From NCBI GenBank assembly GCA_002914805.1, contig JXTB01000061.1:939215-1003214 (forward strand): a DNA stretch of 64,000 nucleotides. Direction: 5' to 3'. Position 1 is the first letter of the stretch; every line of letters starts with the position of its first letter. A program made the translations under genes and the position numbers. Shown here piece after piece: positions 45,868-56,999 of the stretch. The notes under the pieces are model-generated. The model saw only the letters and a program-made list of their open reading frames with translations, did no database searches and was not told where the DNA came from. The stretch is from Parasponia andersonii (taxonomy: Eukaryota > Streptophyta > Magnoliopsida > Rosales > Cannabaceae).

Positions 45868-48591
45868 ATGGCGAAAATGGCGTTCTGTTTCTGGGTTTTG
45901 CTCCTTTTTATGCCTAATGTTGTTTTAGTAACATCAGCGGGAAGAAGCGGCGTTGTTTCGCAGAACAACCTTCAGGTCAAGAAACGACTCAAGCAATTGA
46001 ACAAACCGGCTGTTAAATCCATAAAGGTAATTAATAGGAGATTAATTTTTTTTATTTATTTTAATATATAAATATACATTTAATTTAAACTCAATTTGGT
46101 TTGAACAGAGCCCAGATGGAGATATAATCGACTGCGTCCATGTCTCTCACCAGCCAGCTTTTGACCACCCTTTAATGCAAAAGCATACAATTCAGGTCTT
46201 AACTAATACTATCTTATTTGTTTATACATATATATATATATATATATATTTGAACAGCTCAATTGCTTTTTTTAAGTGATTTTCGATCTGGGTTTGTCTC
46301 AAAAATTTGTAATCTAATTGATAAAATTTTGTTCAATAGATGAGACCAACTTTTCATCCAGAAGGAGTTTTGGGTGAGAGTACCATTAAGGTTTCTTCTT
46401 CAAAGTCTTCTAAACCAATTGTAAGTCAGCTTTGGCACACCAAAGGGAGCTGCCCCGAAGGAACCATTCCAATGAGAAGGACTAAGAAAAAGGATTTGTT
46501 GAGAGCAAGCACTATCAAATCCTATGGGAAAAAAATGCACAAATCAATACCTCAGCCGCCAAGGTCTTCTGATCTTGACTTCATTAGTCAAAGTGGCCAT
46601 CAGGTATGCTACTACTTAGTGTTATACTATCTTGAGTTATACTATCTTGAGTATTCTATTACTTAAATTTACCAAATTTTCGTTACCAAAGTCTCAGATT
46701 TTTTTTTTATTGTGTTAAAAAGGAAAAATTCGATAAGATTTCGTATTTTAGGTCACTTGGTGGCGTAAATTTATTAGACTTGTTTCAAATACAACATAGA
46801 GTAAAAGACAAATATGGAAAGGGATTTCAACTATAAGCAGTATTATATGGATAGCTAAAGGAAGCCATTGTTTATTTTACTGTGATATTTTATTATGGTG
46901 CAAGCTTTCTTAATGTTATTATGTTTTTTGGCCTTTTGGAGTTTGCAGCATGCAATTGCTTATGTGGAAGGAGATAAGTACTATGGAGCCAAAGCAACCT
47001 TAAATGTTTGGGAACCCAAAATCCAACAGCCTAATGAATTCAGCTTGTCACAAATCTGGATCTTGGGAGGTTCTTTTGGTGAAGATCTTAACAGCATTGA
47101 AGCTGGTTGGCAGGTACTTTTTCAAACCCTATTATTCCTCTTATTAATTTATTTTTCATATATTATTACTTTCATATTTCTCTACTGGTTGTATAACACT
47201 AGTTAATTACAACAGGTTAGTGAAGATCTGTATGGAGATAATAATACTCGACTCTTCACTTATTGGACTGTAAGTACATTATTTTTCTTTCATTTTTACA
47301 TTTTGAAGTTTGTAAGTTTATCCTTATGGGTTTTTGTTTTAATATTTCAATTTTTATTTTTGGTTTTTGGGAATTGATACTAGAGCGATGCATATCAAGC
47401 CACTGGGTGCTACAATCTCCTGTGCTCAGGCTTTATTCAGATCAACAATGAAATAGCAATGGGTGCTAGCATCTACCCTGTTTCTGGCTACCAAGGTTCA
47501 CAATATGATATCAACATACTTCTTTGGAAGGTAATTTAAAAATCAACATGAAATTTGATTTTTTTAAACTACTTTCTACTGCTCACTTTTGAGATTTGAG
47601 ATCCATGAAAAGCACACATACATAAATCTAAATGAGTACTTTATTATATCATCAGCTCCTCAAATACTAAATAATACAAACTCATTAAAAAGTTGCAGAG
47701 AATCTCTGACATCTCCTAGCCATACCTTTCCAACTTTACAAAAATTAAGCTCCCTTTTCTTGGCAAAGCATGACCAAAAACTTACTAGTTATTTTAACAA
47801 AATTTCACATGCCAACTTTTACACAAAGTTCAAACTGTTTTACTTCACAAATTCCATTAGTAAAATTAAGAGTTGTTGATTATTAGGTATGATAATTAAC
47901 ATTTTTGAAGATATGATAATTAACATTTTGAATAAACTTGTTAGCTAATACCCTTTTCAAATCCAGGGATATACCCTTTTTCTTCGTGAAACATGATGGA
48001 AATGTTATGTTATGTTGTCACAACTACAATTTTTAACCAATTACTAATTCACATTCGAACTTTTAGACAAAAGTCAAACTGTTTGACTTGACAAATTCTA
48101 ACTAATTAGTGAAATTAAGAGGTCATGATTACTATATATATGATGATTAACATTTTTGAAAAGCAATGTTTTCTAATACCCTTTTCAAACCTGGGCAATA
48201 ATTGTGTTTGTAGGACCCCAAGGAAGGTAATTGGTGGATGCAATTTGGGAATAGCTATGTGTTGGGCTACTGGCCAGCTTTCTTGTTTCCCTACCTTTCT
48301 GACAGTGCTTCAATGATTGAGTGGGGTGGGGAGGTTGTAAACTCAGAATCTGAAGGGCAACATACCTCTACTCAAATGGGCAGTGGCCATTTCCCTGACG
48401 AAGGTTTTGGGAAAGCAAGTTACTTTAGGAACATTCAAATTGTGGATGGCTCCAATAATCTGAGGGACCCCAAAGGAATTGGGACTTTTACTGAGCAACC
48501 CAATTGCTATGATGTTAAAACTGGCAAAATGGGTGATTGGGGCAATTACTTTTATTATGGAGGACCTGGTAGAAACCCCAAATGCCCATGA
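45868..48591 (+). CDS. Neprosin-family secreted peptidase (DUF239)
   Basis: Seven exons join cleanly: 45868-46026, 46109-46195, 46340-46603, 46949-47113, 47216-47269, 47384-47530 and 48214-48591. All introns are GT-AG in phase 0, giving 417 residues. Residues 1-24 are a signal peptide. About 40-170 form the neprosin activation-peptide domain ([35 protein letters not shown]). The peptidase domain follows ([57 protein letters not shown]). Glu221 in NSIEAGW and Glu332 in WGGEV are 111 apart, close to the 109 between the catalytic glutamates of Nepenthes neprosin, so they are the likely dyad. Family members are proline-cutting glutamic peptidases made as zymogens, though most plant members are untested. 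The length is normal for the family and no lesion is seen. The next in-frame ATG is codon 4; I chose the first. It is the only intact gene here. Confidence 0.93.
47785..48210. repeat. Duplicated segment inside intron 6
   Basis: Two diverged copies, about 47785-47975 and 48020-48205, share AACTTTTA(C/G)ACAAA, GTCAAACTGTTT or a variant, TGATAATTAACATTTTTGAA or a variant, and AATACCCTTTTCAAA. The second copy ends just before the exon 7 acceptor. The duplication makes this the longest intron of the gene (683 bp). Confidence 0.7.
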
Positions 48592-49205
48592 CCTAAAAAG
48601 GGTCAATTTAGACCTTTAAATACAGGGGGAAAAGGTAAACTCCTTTTATGGGTATGTATGTAACGTGTAATGTGTTTATATATAGTTAATTTAGGCTTGT
48701 AATATGTGAAATCTTTTCCTTCTTTCCTTCATTCTTCATAGTCTGAGGGGTTAAGAAATCTTGACTCCCTTTTTAGGCGGTTGTTGGACTGTTAGAAAAT
48801 TTGAAAGATGGTTTAGTTGATAGTGTCTAGGCTCAAAGGAAACAAGGCACCTTCCGGTAATTTCCTTGAGTGGGATTGTAGGGACCAGGAGCAATATAGG
48901 TTACCTTTTTAATTCATTATTATTCATGTCCATGGGATCGAGTCCATTGTTATCTTTGGTTTGCCTTTTGGAAAGTGTAGCTAGTTATTGGATATTTCAG
49001 TTTTATTTAATACATTATATTTTTATGTGGACATCAACCCTCATCAGCTAAGGATTTCGATAGTCTTTCGATAATTTCAAGCCAAGGATTTCGATAGTCT
49101 TTCGATAATTTCAAGCCCTGAGCAATGTCACCCCCGAGACTTAAGGATATGGTGTTGGAGCGGTTTTTCATCAGCTGTCCACGTATTTCTGAACTGCCGA
49201 TGATA
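48592..49205. other. 3' flank of gene, with 34-bp direct duplication
   Basis: The first 130 bp should hold the 3' untranslated region, though no AATAAA is seen. Bases 49050-49083 and 49084-49117 are a perfect 34-bp duplication starting AAGGATTTCGATAGTC. The sequence turns GC-richer after 49118, suggesting a scrap of another element before the LTR at 49206. Confidence 0.6.
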
Positions 49206-50039
49206 TGTTCTCCAACTGTCCATGTGTCCTCGCTATCCTAAAGTACTCTAAACTTCAAGCAGGGTCGGAGAGGCGGGGGTGGCCACCTGCAAAGACTCTC
49301 CGATGCTTAAGTCAGTAGTTTTGCCTTTGATACAGGGTAACAAGGAATTAATTCAGTATATGTCTATGTTTTTTGCTCTTAAGCTTTTTTATATATTTCT
49401 CTCTGTAAGCGTACATGCCCTTCTCGGGAACGCATGGCTTATATATGTATAGTCCTAAGATCGTGAACCATGCGGGTCTCAATCTCCGGACTGAGTACCT
49501 TCCTGCTCAAAGTCTTTTTTAGAAGTCACGGGCTGAGATTTCCGTGATCTCCTCTGTATCGCCGTAGCTTGATTTCCGCCGTCTCCTACGGTTTGAATCT
49601 GTCAGGGGTGAGATTTAGGTGAATCGCCATTCTGTCAGGACGGCTTGCCCCTTACGCACGCCTACCCAGGATTATATTAAATGCTTTGTCTGGGTCTGGA
49701 GTCGTGAGTTACTTTCCATTGTATTCAGGTGGAAGACTCTTGGGGTTTTCGACCCCCCTAACTGTCGAGGTAAGGGCCATTGTATTCAGGTGGAAGACCC
49801 TTGGGGTATCCGACCCCCCAGCTGTCGAGATAAGGGTCGGACTGGGCCAAAACTGCCCAGGGATTGTGACGGGCTCGGCTCTAACTTCGGACGGCCCAGC
49901 GGCCGATTGTGAGATCACGTGCGACCCGCGTGGCCTTTAACTAATCCCTATCGACACCTGTCAGATGGTAGACCCCTTTTGTAACCTGTTCAACCGCTCG
50001 GCCATCCACATGGCGTATGGCTTGGGAACGTGTCCCACA
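49206..50039 (-). repeat. 3' LTR of the non-autonomous element
   Basis: On the + strand it starts TGTTCTCCAACTG and ends GTCCCACA. The minus strand has a TATA-like AAATATATAAAAAAG near 49384-49398. The LTR itself holds two copies of GGTGGAAGACYCTTGGGG about 60 bp apart. Confidence 0.85.
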
Positions 50040-50056
50040 ACTGCCCCCATTTCTCT
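50040..50056 (-). promoter_or_regulatory. Polypurine tract of the non-autonomous element
   Basis: The minus strand reads AGAGAAATGGGGGCAGT immediately before the LTR start TGTGGGAC. This is the main evidence for the element's orientation. Confidence 0.65.
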
Positions 50057-50287
50057 ACTTGACGGATTCGTATCCATCTAGTGGGGAAATCGTTTCTCCG
50101 TTTCTCCAATCTGGAGGACGCGCGTGGTTCCCCTCTTACCAATGCAGAGGCACGCCATCCCATATCACGAAATCTGTTTGAATTTTGAAATTCCGACTGT
50201 TCGGTCTACCTCATTCTCCCATTATCCAGAAAAACTCTTCGGTTTCCCCTCTAAAGATCTCTACTCTTTCAGTCGTACTTCAGAATA

Positions 50288-53200
50288 ATGGCTTCAAGTC
50301 AACACTAGGAATTGCGCCCCGTTGTGGATTCAGAGTTGGATTCACTGAGGAGGCAGCTCTGCCTCCCCGGAGGAGTGATGCTACAACGGGTTGAGGGCCC
50401 TCCAGACTGGTATCTTCGTCCTTGCTCCCTCGAGGGTTCCATCATCCTGGGCAGAAAGCATCTGGATTGGCTGCGATTCCCTCTTCCTCCCCTGATCCAC
50501 CAATTCTTTGCTCTGACAGGAATCCATCCGATACAGCTGAATGCAAATGGGATCATGATTCTGATAGGGCTTTCCGCCCTGTCAATTATCTACAATATGC
50601 ATATTGACTTGGAGGTGGTCTTTTATGCTTATAAACTTATCCTCATCCCCAAGAAAGGCTCCTACCCGACCTTCTACCTCCAACCACTGCCAAGACGTCA
50701 CATTTTCTGGGGATTGCCGCGGTCGGACAAACAATGGGACTCACACGCCAGGCTATATGCCGTTGGAAGGGCGTGGTGCTCCCCTTGGGTGAACGGCGAG
50801 CACTTCCAAGTTCCCTCAGCCTTCCCGTAGAGTAAGTGTCAGGTCATGCTTATCGAGTCTATGTTCTCTCTATTTATTATTGCTCACGTTATTTTGTCTT
50901 GCGCAGCCTCGGCGGAAGATAGTAGGTTCGAGCCGCACTTGTCAGTGGGGTGGCTCAAAAGCCTAGAGGGGATAATCATCTTCGGATCTCCCGGGGATTG
51001 CCGGCACATCCAGACCGTCCTTAACCCCTTGGTGATGAACATGATGCCCAGGATGGTGTCGTATCTCCCATTCCCTCTGGACACCTGGGTCATCACTAAG
51101 CATATGCGGAGTCGACTTGACGCCTCTGCCCTGAACCGATTCCGTCAGGATGAGCATGACAGAATTACCCTGGTGAGTCGGCAGGTTACGGCTTCAAGCC
51201 AATTAGCGGGCTCCAACGACCTGGTAGTGCCGACTAGCCACGAGCTCGAGGAGGCCGTAAGGCTTGTGGCCGCGGAGTGCGTCAGGCTCTGCAGTGAGGA
51301 GACCGCCGCCCCCAAGAAGGCTAAGGTTGAGTTCGTTTTCGCATCCTCGAGTTTCGTGGGTCGGATTATGGCCGTGAGCTAAACGTGTTATCTGTTCTCT
51401 GCAGGTTCTGAGACGGGCCCATCGGCTGACCCTTCACCCGTCAAGGGGGGAGCCGCGGCACACAAGGCTCGTACCAAGGCACCCGCTGGCCGGCGCCTCG
51501 TGGTGCTTTCGGGAGGCGAAATGCCAACGGTCCCTCGCTCCAATGCAGGCGGGACTCTATCTGGGGGACTGTCTGCCACACAGATCGCGCAGGGAGGAGA
51601 GACGACGCCAAGCCCGGCTGGGGGGTCTGCTGCAGCAATCTCCTCCACCCCTGACTCTGGTTCTAAATCGAGCGCTGTTAGCCTCGGTGGAGAGATCGCC
51701 GAGCTCAGTGGGGGGGCTCTGAGATTGAAATCCAGACTATCCTCCCCTCCCTCGGTCCCTACAAAGCGGCAACGCGAGGTCGGCCCGTCCAACGAAGAAG
51801 AGGGTCGGGTGGAGAAGAGGGGCAGGGTCGTCCCCTCGTCTGATAGTGACGAGGATGGGGCGACGCTGATCCTTCTAAGGAGAAAATAGTCGGCACACAG
51901 CGACCTGCCCAGAGGAGATGCACTGCCTCCCACCGTGACCGATGGTGCTCCCGATGGCTCTGGACTTCCCTCAGTCCCTATCGCCATTGCCTCAGAGGCG
52001 TGCTCGGTAGGCGGAGAGGGTGCCCTTGCGGCCAGCGGGGCGGTGCCGTGCTCCCCAAGTGTAGGCGACGCCCAAAGGGAGGGTCCAGTCGTAGATCCGG
52101 GGTTGGAGGCGCTCTCTTTGGAGAATGTCGAGCTCGTCAGTAGCCGCACCTTCGCGCAGGTTTGTTCCATTCGGTCACTTCTATGTTTTTCAAAATCTTT
52201 GCTAAACGCTGACTCCGCCTTTGTTGTTTAACTTGCAGCTGATTGCCATCCAGTCCTTCTACTCTTCTCGAGTCAGGGATTTGACCGAGGAGCTGAGTTC
52301 CCGCTCTGCATTGGCCGAGCGCAGCGAGGCCGCCCTCGCCGAATTGAGGTCCGACTTTGACTTATATCGAAGCCTCTAGGAGGCGAGGGTCAGCAGTGCG
52401 GTGGCTCTAGCTCTGAGCGCAAAGGGGGCTAGACGCGAGGAGCTGGCCGCGAGACTATCTGAGGCGGAGGCTGACAGACTTGCCCACTCCGAGGCCGCCA
52501 GATTGGCCCAGAACGAGCTAAGGTCAAGGAGCAAGAGTTGCAGAGTGCCAGCGCTGAGATGGGGCTGGCCTTCATCGCTCGTGACCGGGCTGTTAAGGAC
52601 GCCAAGGAAGCGAGAAAAGTCGAGGCGACATCCAAGCTCGAGGCCTATTCTCTGCGACGCAGACTTGACCGGTCCAACGAGATAAATCGATGTCTCTTCT
52701 TGGATTACAAGAATCTGATGGGTGCTTGGGTGGAGATGTCTCGCAAACACTGCGAGGACCTTGCCGGTATTAACACTTTTTTGGTTGACTTATCGCAGCG
52801 GCAAGCGGAGCTCAGGCTGGCAGCGCTGAAGGATAGGTTGGCGGACGTGGATAAACTGAAGACGAGGTACCAGAGGCAGATAGACGTCCTTTCTGCGAAA
52901 AGTTACAGGTCTGGCTGGGAGAATAGAGAGTTCGAAGGCCACGCCGAGGTGGTAACGCCAGACCAATTTGACGATCAGAAAGAAATCGAGAGGGACCACT
53001 ACTCCGTCAAGTACTATATGCAGCAGCTCAGGGATGAGATCAGTATCACGTATCCAGCTGACGTGCTGAAGATGCTTGCCCCGGAAAAGGAGGGGCCCTC
53101 TACATCTGCTCCTGGTGCCATAGAGCTTGTTCCCGCTTCCGGTCCGCCAGATCGAACTTCAGAGGTTCTAGATGCTCAGCCTAGTCTCGGGGTCTCAACT

Positions 53201-53320
53201 GGCGAGGGGTCAGGCGCGGTCATTGTTTCTAGTGACAAATCTGACCTGGCCACGCCACCCTTCTCCGAGGCTGGTCCAAGTGCTGGGGTTGGCCGCGCCC
53301 CTTCGGACGGAGGTAACTAG
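50288..53320 (+). pseudogene. Accessory gene, Transposase_28-like with coiled coil
   Basis: Four exons are proposed: 50288-50831, 50907-51350, 51405-52159 and 52239-53320. Introns 1 (75 bp, GTAAGT donor) and 3 (79 bp) are good; intron 2 (54 bp) is unusually short. Phases close exactly if one base is lost near 52525, giving about 941 codons. Exons 1-2 hold the N-terminal domain (RFPLPPLIHQFFALTGIHP, QLNANGIMILIGL, then SVGWLKSL), like the 'putative gypsy type transposon' domain. Exon 3 is a Ser/Pro/Gly-rich linker with a basic patch, and exon 4 is an Ala/Glu/Arg-rich long coiled coil with an acidic tail. Four in-frame stops, all TAG, lie at 50306, 50828, 51887 and 52377. The layout matches the antisense gene at 1865-3993. 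Its function is unknown; it reads away from the 3' LTR. Confidence 0.7.
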
Positions 53321-54089
53321 GACCCCAAACTTTGTATATTTGTAAAGCTGACATTCATTGTAATCCTTCGAATAAATAATAAGAAATGCGCCACCATTTT
53401 TAGTCTGTTTTCTTTTGCATCCGACCGTCTGTATAAATAATTGTAAAGACTCGATTTTGGATTACTAGTGAGTTTTCCTCGAGTCATGACTACCAAGATT
53501 AGCTTCGGAGATAGGGGCGCAAGTTTTGGCTCATCCGGTTTCGCAGAAATATAACTCTTGTTATGACTTGTTTTGGCAGAGTTCAACCCACCCGTGTGGC
53601 TAGATTTCTCTGACCCCAAATGGGACTGTGCTCGGAACCAGCTCCAGGGATTGGTCGACCATTGTTTAGACTTGTCGTTGCAAAGGAGAAGGCCTGGGCT
53701 TAGCTCTTATCGGGAACAAACAGGACATTATCACTCCGACGTCTCCTTAAGAGTCCACTCTAGACCTGTATCCCGCAAGTAGTGTTCATGAGTGCTCACC
53801 ACTATTATCCGCGCACTTTGTATTTTTAGGACATAATAAACATGTTTTAATCTTGATTTCTGTCTTCACGTTTGGTTTGGTTCTGGACTACTTCCAACGG
53901 GTAGACTCCAAATCCGTTCACGCCCTGATCATGAAAAAATAGATCATCCCCTGGCTAGAGTTTGTTTCCCTTTAGCTCTTCATGTAGTCAAAACATTCCT
54001 TAGGGAGGGTCCACTTCCAACGGGTGGATCCCGACTCTGCTTTCCTTTAGCTCTTCGTGTAGCTAAAAGTGTTCCTTGGGGGGTCCGCT
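53321..54089. other. Untranslated interior with ~75-bp repeats
   Basis: There is no gag or other gene. Bases 53890-54090 repeat CTTCCAACGGGT(A/G)GA and CCCTTTAGCTCTTC(A/G)TGTAG or close variants, at roughly 75-110-bp spacing. A 69-codon frame at 53573-53782 has no family resemblance. Confidence 0.5.
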
Positions 54090-54464
54090 GGCAAGCTTTT
54101 GGGTTGCACACCCCCTTTCCCTTTGTACGTTTTCTTGGTTCATCGACAAGTGTTTTATTGCACGATTCGATTCCCAGAGTATGATCGTTTTCGAGGTCTG
54201 CTGGTAAGTTTTTGTTGCACAGCTATTTCCTCTTCGCACATTTTCTCAGGTCGTCGACGAGTGACGTGAGTCCCACAGTGTGAGCATTTTTGAGATCTGC
54301 TGGCAAGATTTTGTTGCACAGCTATTTCCTCTTCGAACGTTTTCTCAGGTCATCGACGAGCGATGTGAGTCCCATTGTGCGAGCATTTTTGAGGTCGGCT
54401 GGCAAGATTTTGTTGCACAGCTATTTCTTCTTCGCACGTTTTCTCGGGTCGTCGACGAGCGATG
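54090..54464. repeat. 99-bp tandem repeats next to LTR
   Basis: Units begin near 54150, 54261, 54360 and 54459 with GTGACGTGAG or GCGATGTGAG, and carry TGGCAAGATTTTGTTGCACA and TCAGGTCGTCGACGAG or variants. The last two periods are exactly 99 bp. The final unit runs directly into the LTR at 54465, so the sequence where a primer binding site should lie is made of this repeat. Confidence 0.85.
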
Positions 54465-55298
54465 TGTTCTCCAACTGTCCACGTGTCCTCGCTATCCCAA
54501 AGTACTCTGAACTCCAAGCAGGGTCGGAGAGGCGGGGGTGGCCACCTGCAAAGACTCTCCGATGCTTAAGTCAGTGGTTTTGCCTTTGATACTGGGTAAT
54601 AAGGAATTAATTCAGTATATGTCTATGTTTTTTGCTCTTAAGCTTTTTTATATATTTCTCTTTGTAAGCGTACATGCCCCTCTTGGGAACGCATGACTCA
54701 TATATGTATAGTCCTGAGATCGTGAACCATGCGGGTCTCAATCTCCGGACTGAGTATCTTCCTGCTCAAAGTCTTTTTCAAAAGTCACGGGCCGAGATTT
54801 CCATGATCTTCTCTGTATCGCCGTAGCCTGATTTCCGCCGCCTCCTATGGCTTGAATCTGTCAGGGGTGAGATTTAGGTGAATCGTCGTTATGTCAGGAC
54901 GGCTTGCTCCTTAAGCACGCCTACCTAGGATCGCATTAAATGCTTTGTCTGGGTCTGGAGTCATGAGTTGCTTTCCACTGTATTCAAGTGAAAAACCCTT
55001 GGGGCTTCCGACCCTCCCAAATGTCGAGGTAAGGGCCATTGTATTCAGGTGGAAGACCCTTGGGGCATCCGACCCCTCAGCTGTCGAGGTAAGGGTCGGA
55101 CTAGGCCAAAACTGCCCAGGGTTTGTGACGGGCTCGACCCTAACTTCGGACGGCCCAGTGGCCGATTGTGAGATCATGTGCGACCCGCGTGGCCTTTAAC
55201 TAATCACTCTCGACACCTGTCGGATGGTAGACCCCTTTTGTAACCTGTTCAACCGCTCGGTCATCCACGTGGCGTATGGCTTGGGAACAGGTCCCACA
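54465..55298 (-). repeat. 5' LTR of the non-autonomous element
   Basis: It is the same length as the left LTR (834 bp). In the first 480 bp I count about 38 differences between the two, nearly all transitions. Confidence 0.85.
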
Positions 55299-55302
55299 TA
55301 TG

Positions 55303-56951
55303 GTAACCGTTGTAATCAATAATTTTTACTAGTTAGATTATGTTATATTTGAAACATTTTGTAAATATTTTATTTTAAATAACTCAATTTCAAAACTAAT
55401 ATTTTTAGTATAACATATAAAATCAATTAGAAACAAATTTACAAACATATAATATATTTCAAATCTAAAGTTTCAACTTCATTCAAAAGTTAGTAATATT
55501 TTTAAATTTTACGCTACAATTTTTGGATGACTATGGTCACATTTAATCATTGTGAATAGGTTTACGTTTACTATATTTTACCCTTGTAGGTAGGTCCATA
55601 TTTACTATATTGAACTTTTATAACTAAGTTCACATTCACATACCATCCACATTTAACTTCTGCATAATAGTTCTACATTATATAGTTAACTGAAGAGTGT
55701 TTTTAACACATTCATATTCAATCTAGTTCAAAAAGTGATAAACTCTCAAATTATTCAACAACAATATCAATTATAAACTTGATCCATATTTTCTTAAGAA
55801 GACGGTATAATTTGATCAAAACAGATTTTATCCAAAAACAACTTACTTAAAATAAATATTTCAGATTAATAAATATTTTTTTTCAAAAGGAATAAATAAA
55901 AATTAACTTTAATAAAATAAAAGTTACTAATAAAGACAAAAAATTACTTATTTGTTCGCTAATTTAACTAATCCAACAACAATTTGCTAGCTACCACAAG
56001 AATCATATATGAATATTAAATACTTAATAATTACCTTAAATCATACCTAACACAATATCTAACCTACTGCCCATGCACACTCAACGCATTTACTACATTA
56101 TCTTGCATAACCTCGACATAAAAAATTCATAACAATTATAAATTAATTCTAAAAATTGTGAAACTTGGAGGACATTTTATACAAATGATAAGGGTCCTAA
56201 AAGTGCCAAAACATGGTTGTAGAGTCCATAGGTAGGCCTCATGAAACCAAGTAAGCCGCTGTCACGTTATACTCTAAATGCTGAAAATTAAAAAAAATTT
56301 CCAAATTCGTAGTTTTAATCTCTAAAGGCTATATCTCTCTAGTTTTAAGTCTGTTGTTGAAAAATTATATATCGTTGGAAAGCTTATCGAATAAACTTTC
56401 TAACTATATCAAATATGATATTAGACTGTTAGAAACTACTGAAAAATCAGTTGCAACCTTTGTTACGTTTTATAATCTCAGACCAAAACTCAAAAATCTA
56501 TAACTTTTAATCCAGACATCCAAATTACGTAATTTTGGTAATATTTTAAACCTTCTAGTTAGACTAATCACTTAAAATATAAATCATTCTTAGAATCATG
56601 ACTGGAATAAAAAGATGCTTAAAGAATTCTAAACCCTAAATAATGGATTAATCCTAAAATTTTCAAATAATAGATTGACAATTAATGGGGAGGAGTTCTT
56701 TATGTTAGAGAATTAAAAAATTAACTTTCTTATAATCCTTCCTCTTCTCCTAAGCCTCTTAGTCGTTCTCCTCTCCCTTTACAGAGTGTGAAATTTTTTT
56801 TTTCAGTCAGATTCTCAAAGATGATACGTATAGGATTTCCTAGCTTTCAAAATTACGGAATTGTCCTTAATTAACTAAACTCTTGGTCTTTTTGTCTTTT
56901 GTCCATTTTATTTATTTATTATTATTATTTTTTCACCTATACAGGTTAGCA
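55303..56951 (-). repeat. 3' LTR of chromovirus B (truncated)
   Basis: The inner end is fixed by the polypurine tract AAGTGGGAGAGAATG on the minus strand, beside TGCTAACCTGTATAGG. It aligns with 62140-63318 of the other LTR. Confidence 0.8.
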
Positions 56952-56999
56952 CATTCTCTCCCACTTAAAATAAGTTTATTCCTCTAAACTTCACATACC

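Larger units (their letters stand above)
49206..55298 (-). mobile_element. Non-autonomous LTR retrotransposon, 6.1 kb
   Basis: Two 834-bp LTRs (49206-50039 and 54465-55298) flank 4.4 kb. Beside the left LTR the minus strand reads AGAGAAATGGGGGCAGT, a polypurine tract much like that of the Tat-type element at 4945. The element therefore runs minus and the left LTR is the 3' one. No gag, protease, reverse transcriptase or integrase sequence is present. The interior holds only an accessory gene, antisense to the element, and tandem repeats. No target-site duplication is visible (TGATA left, TATGG right) and I could not find a standard primer binding site. It is best seen as a Tat-related derivative moved by another element's enzymes. 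It is clearly GC-richer than its surroundings. Confidence 0.72.

Noticed and set aside
51388-52170. 260-codon frame on the minus strand
   Set aside because: It is the complement of the GC-rich Ser/Pro linker exon of the accessory gene; the + strand has the matching splice sites and downstream coiled coil.
49201-55303. Target-site duplication for the 6.1-kb element
   Set aside because: The flanking five bases (TGATA and TATGG) do not match, so none is claimed.
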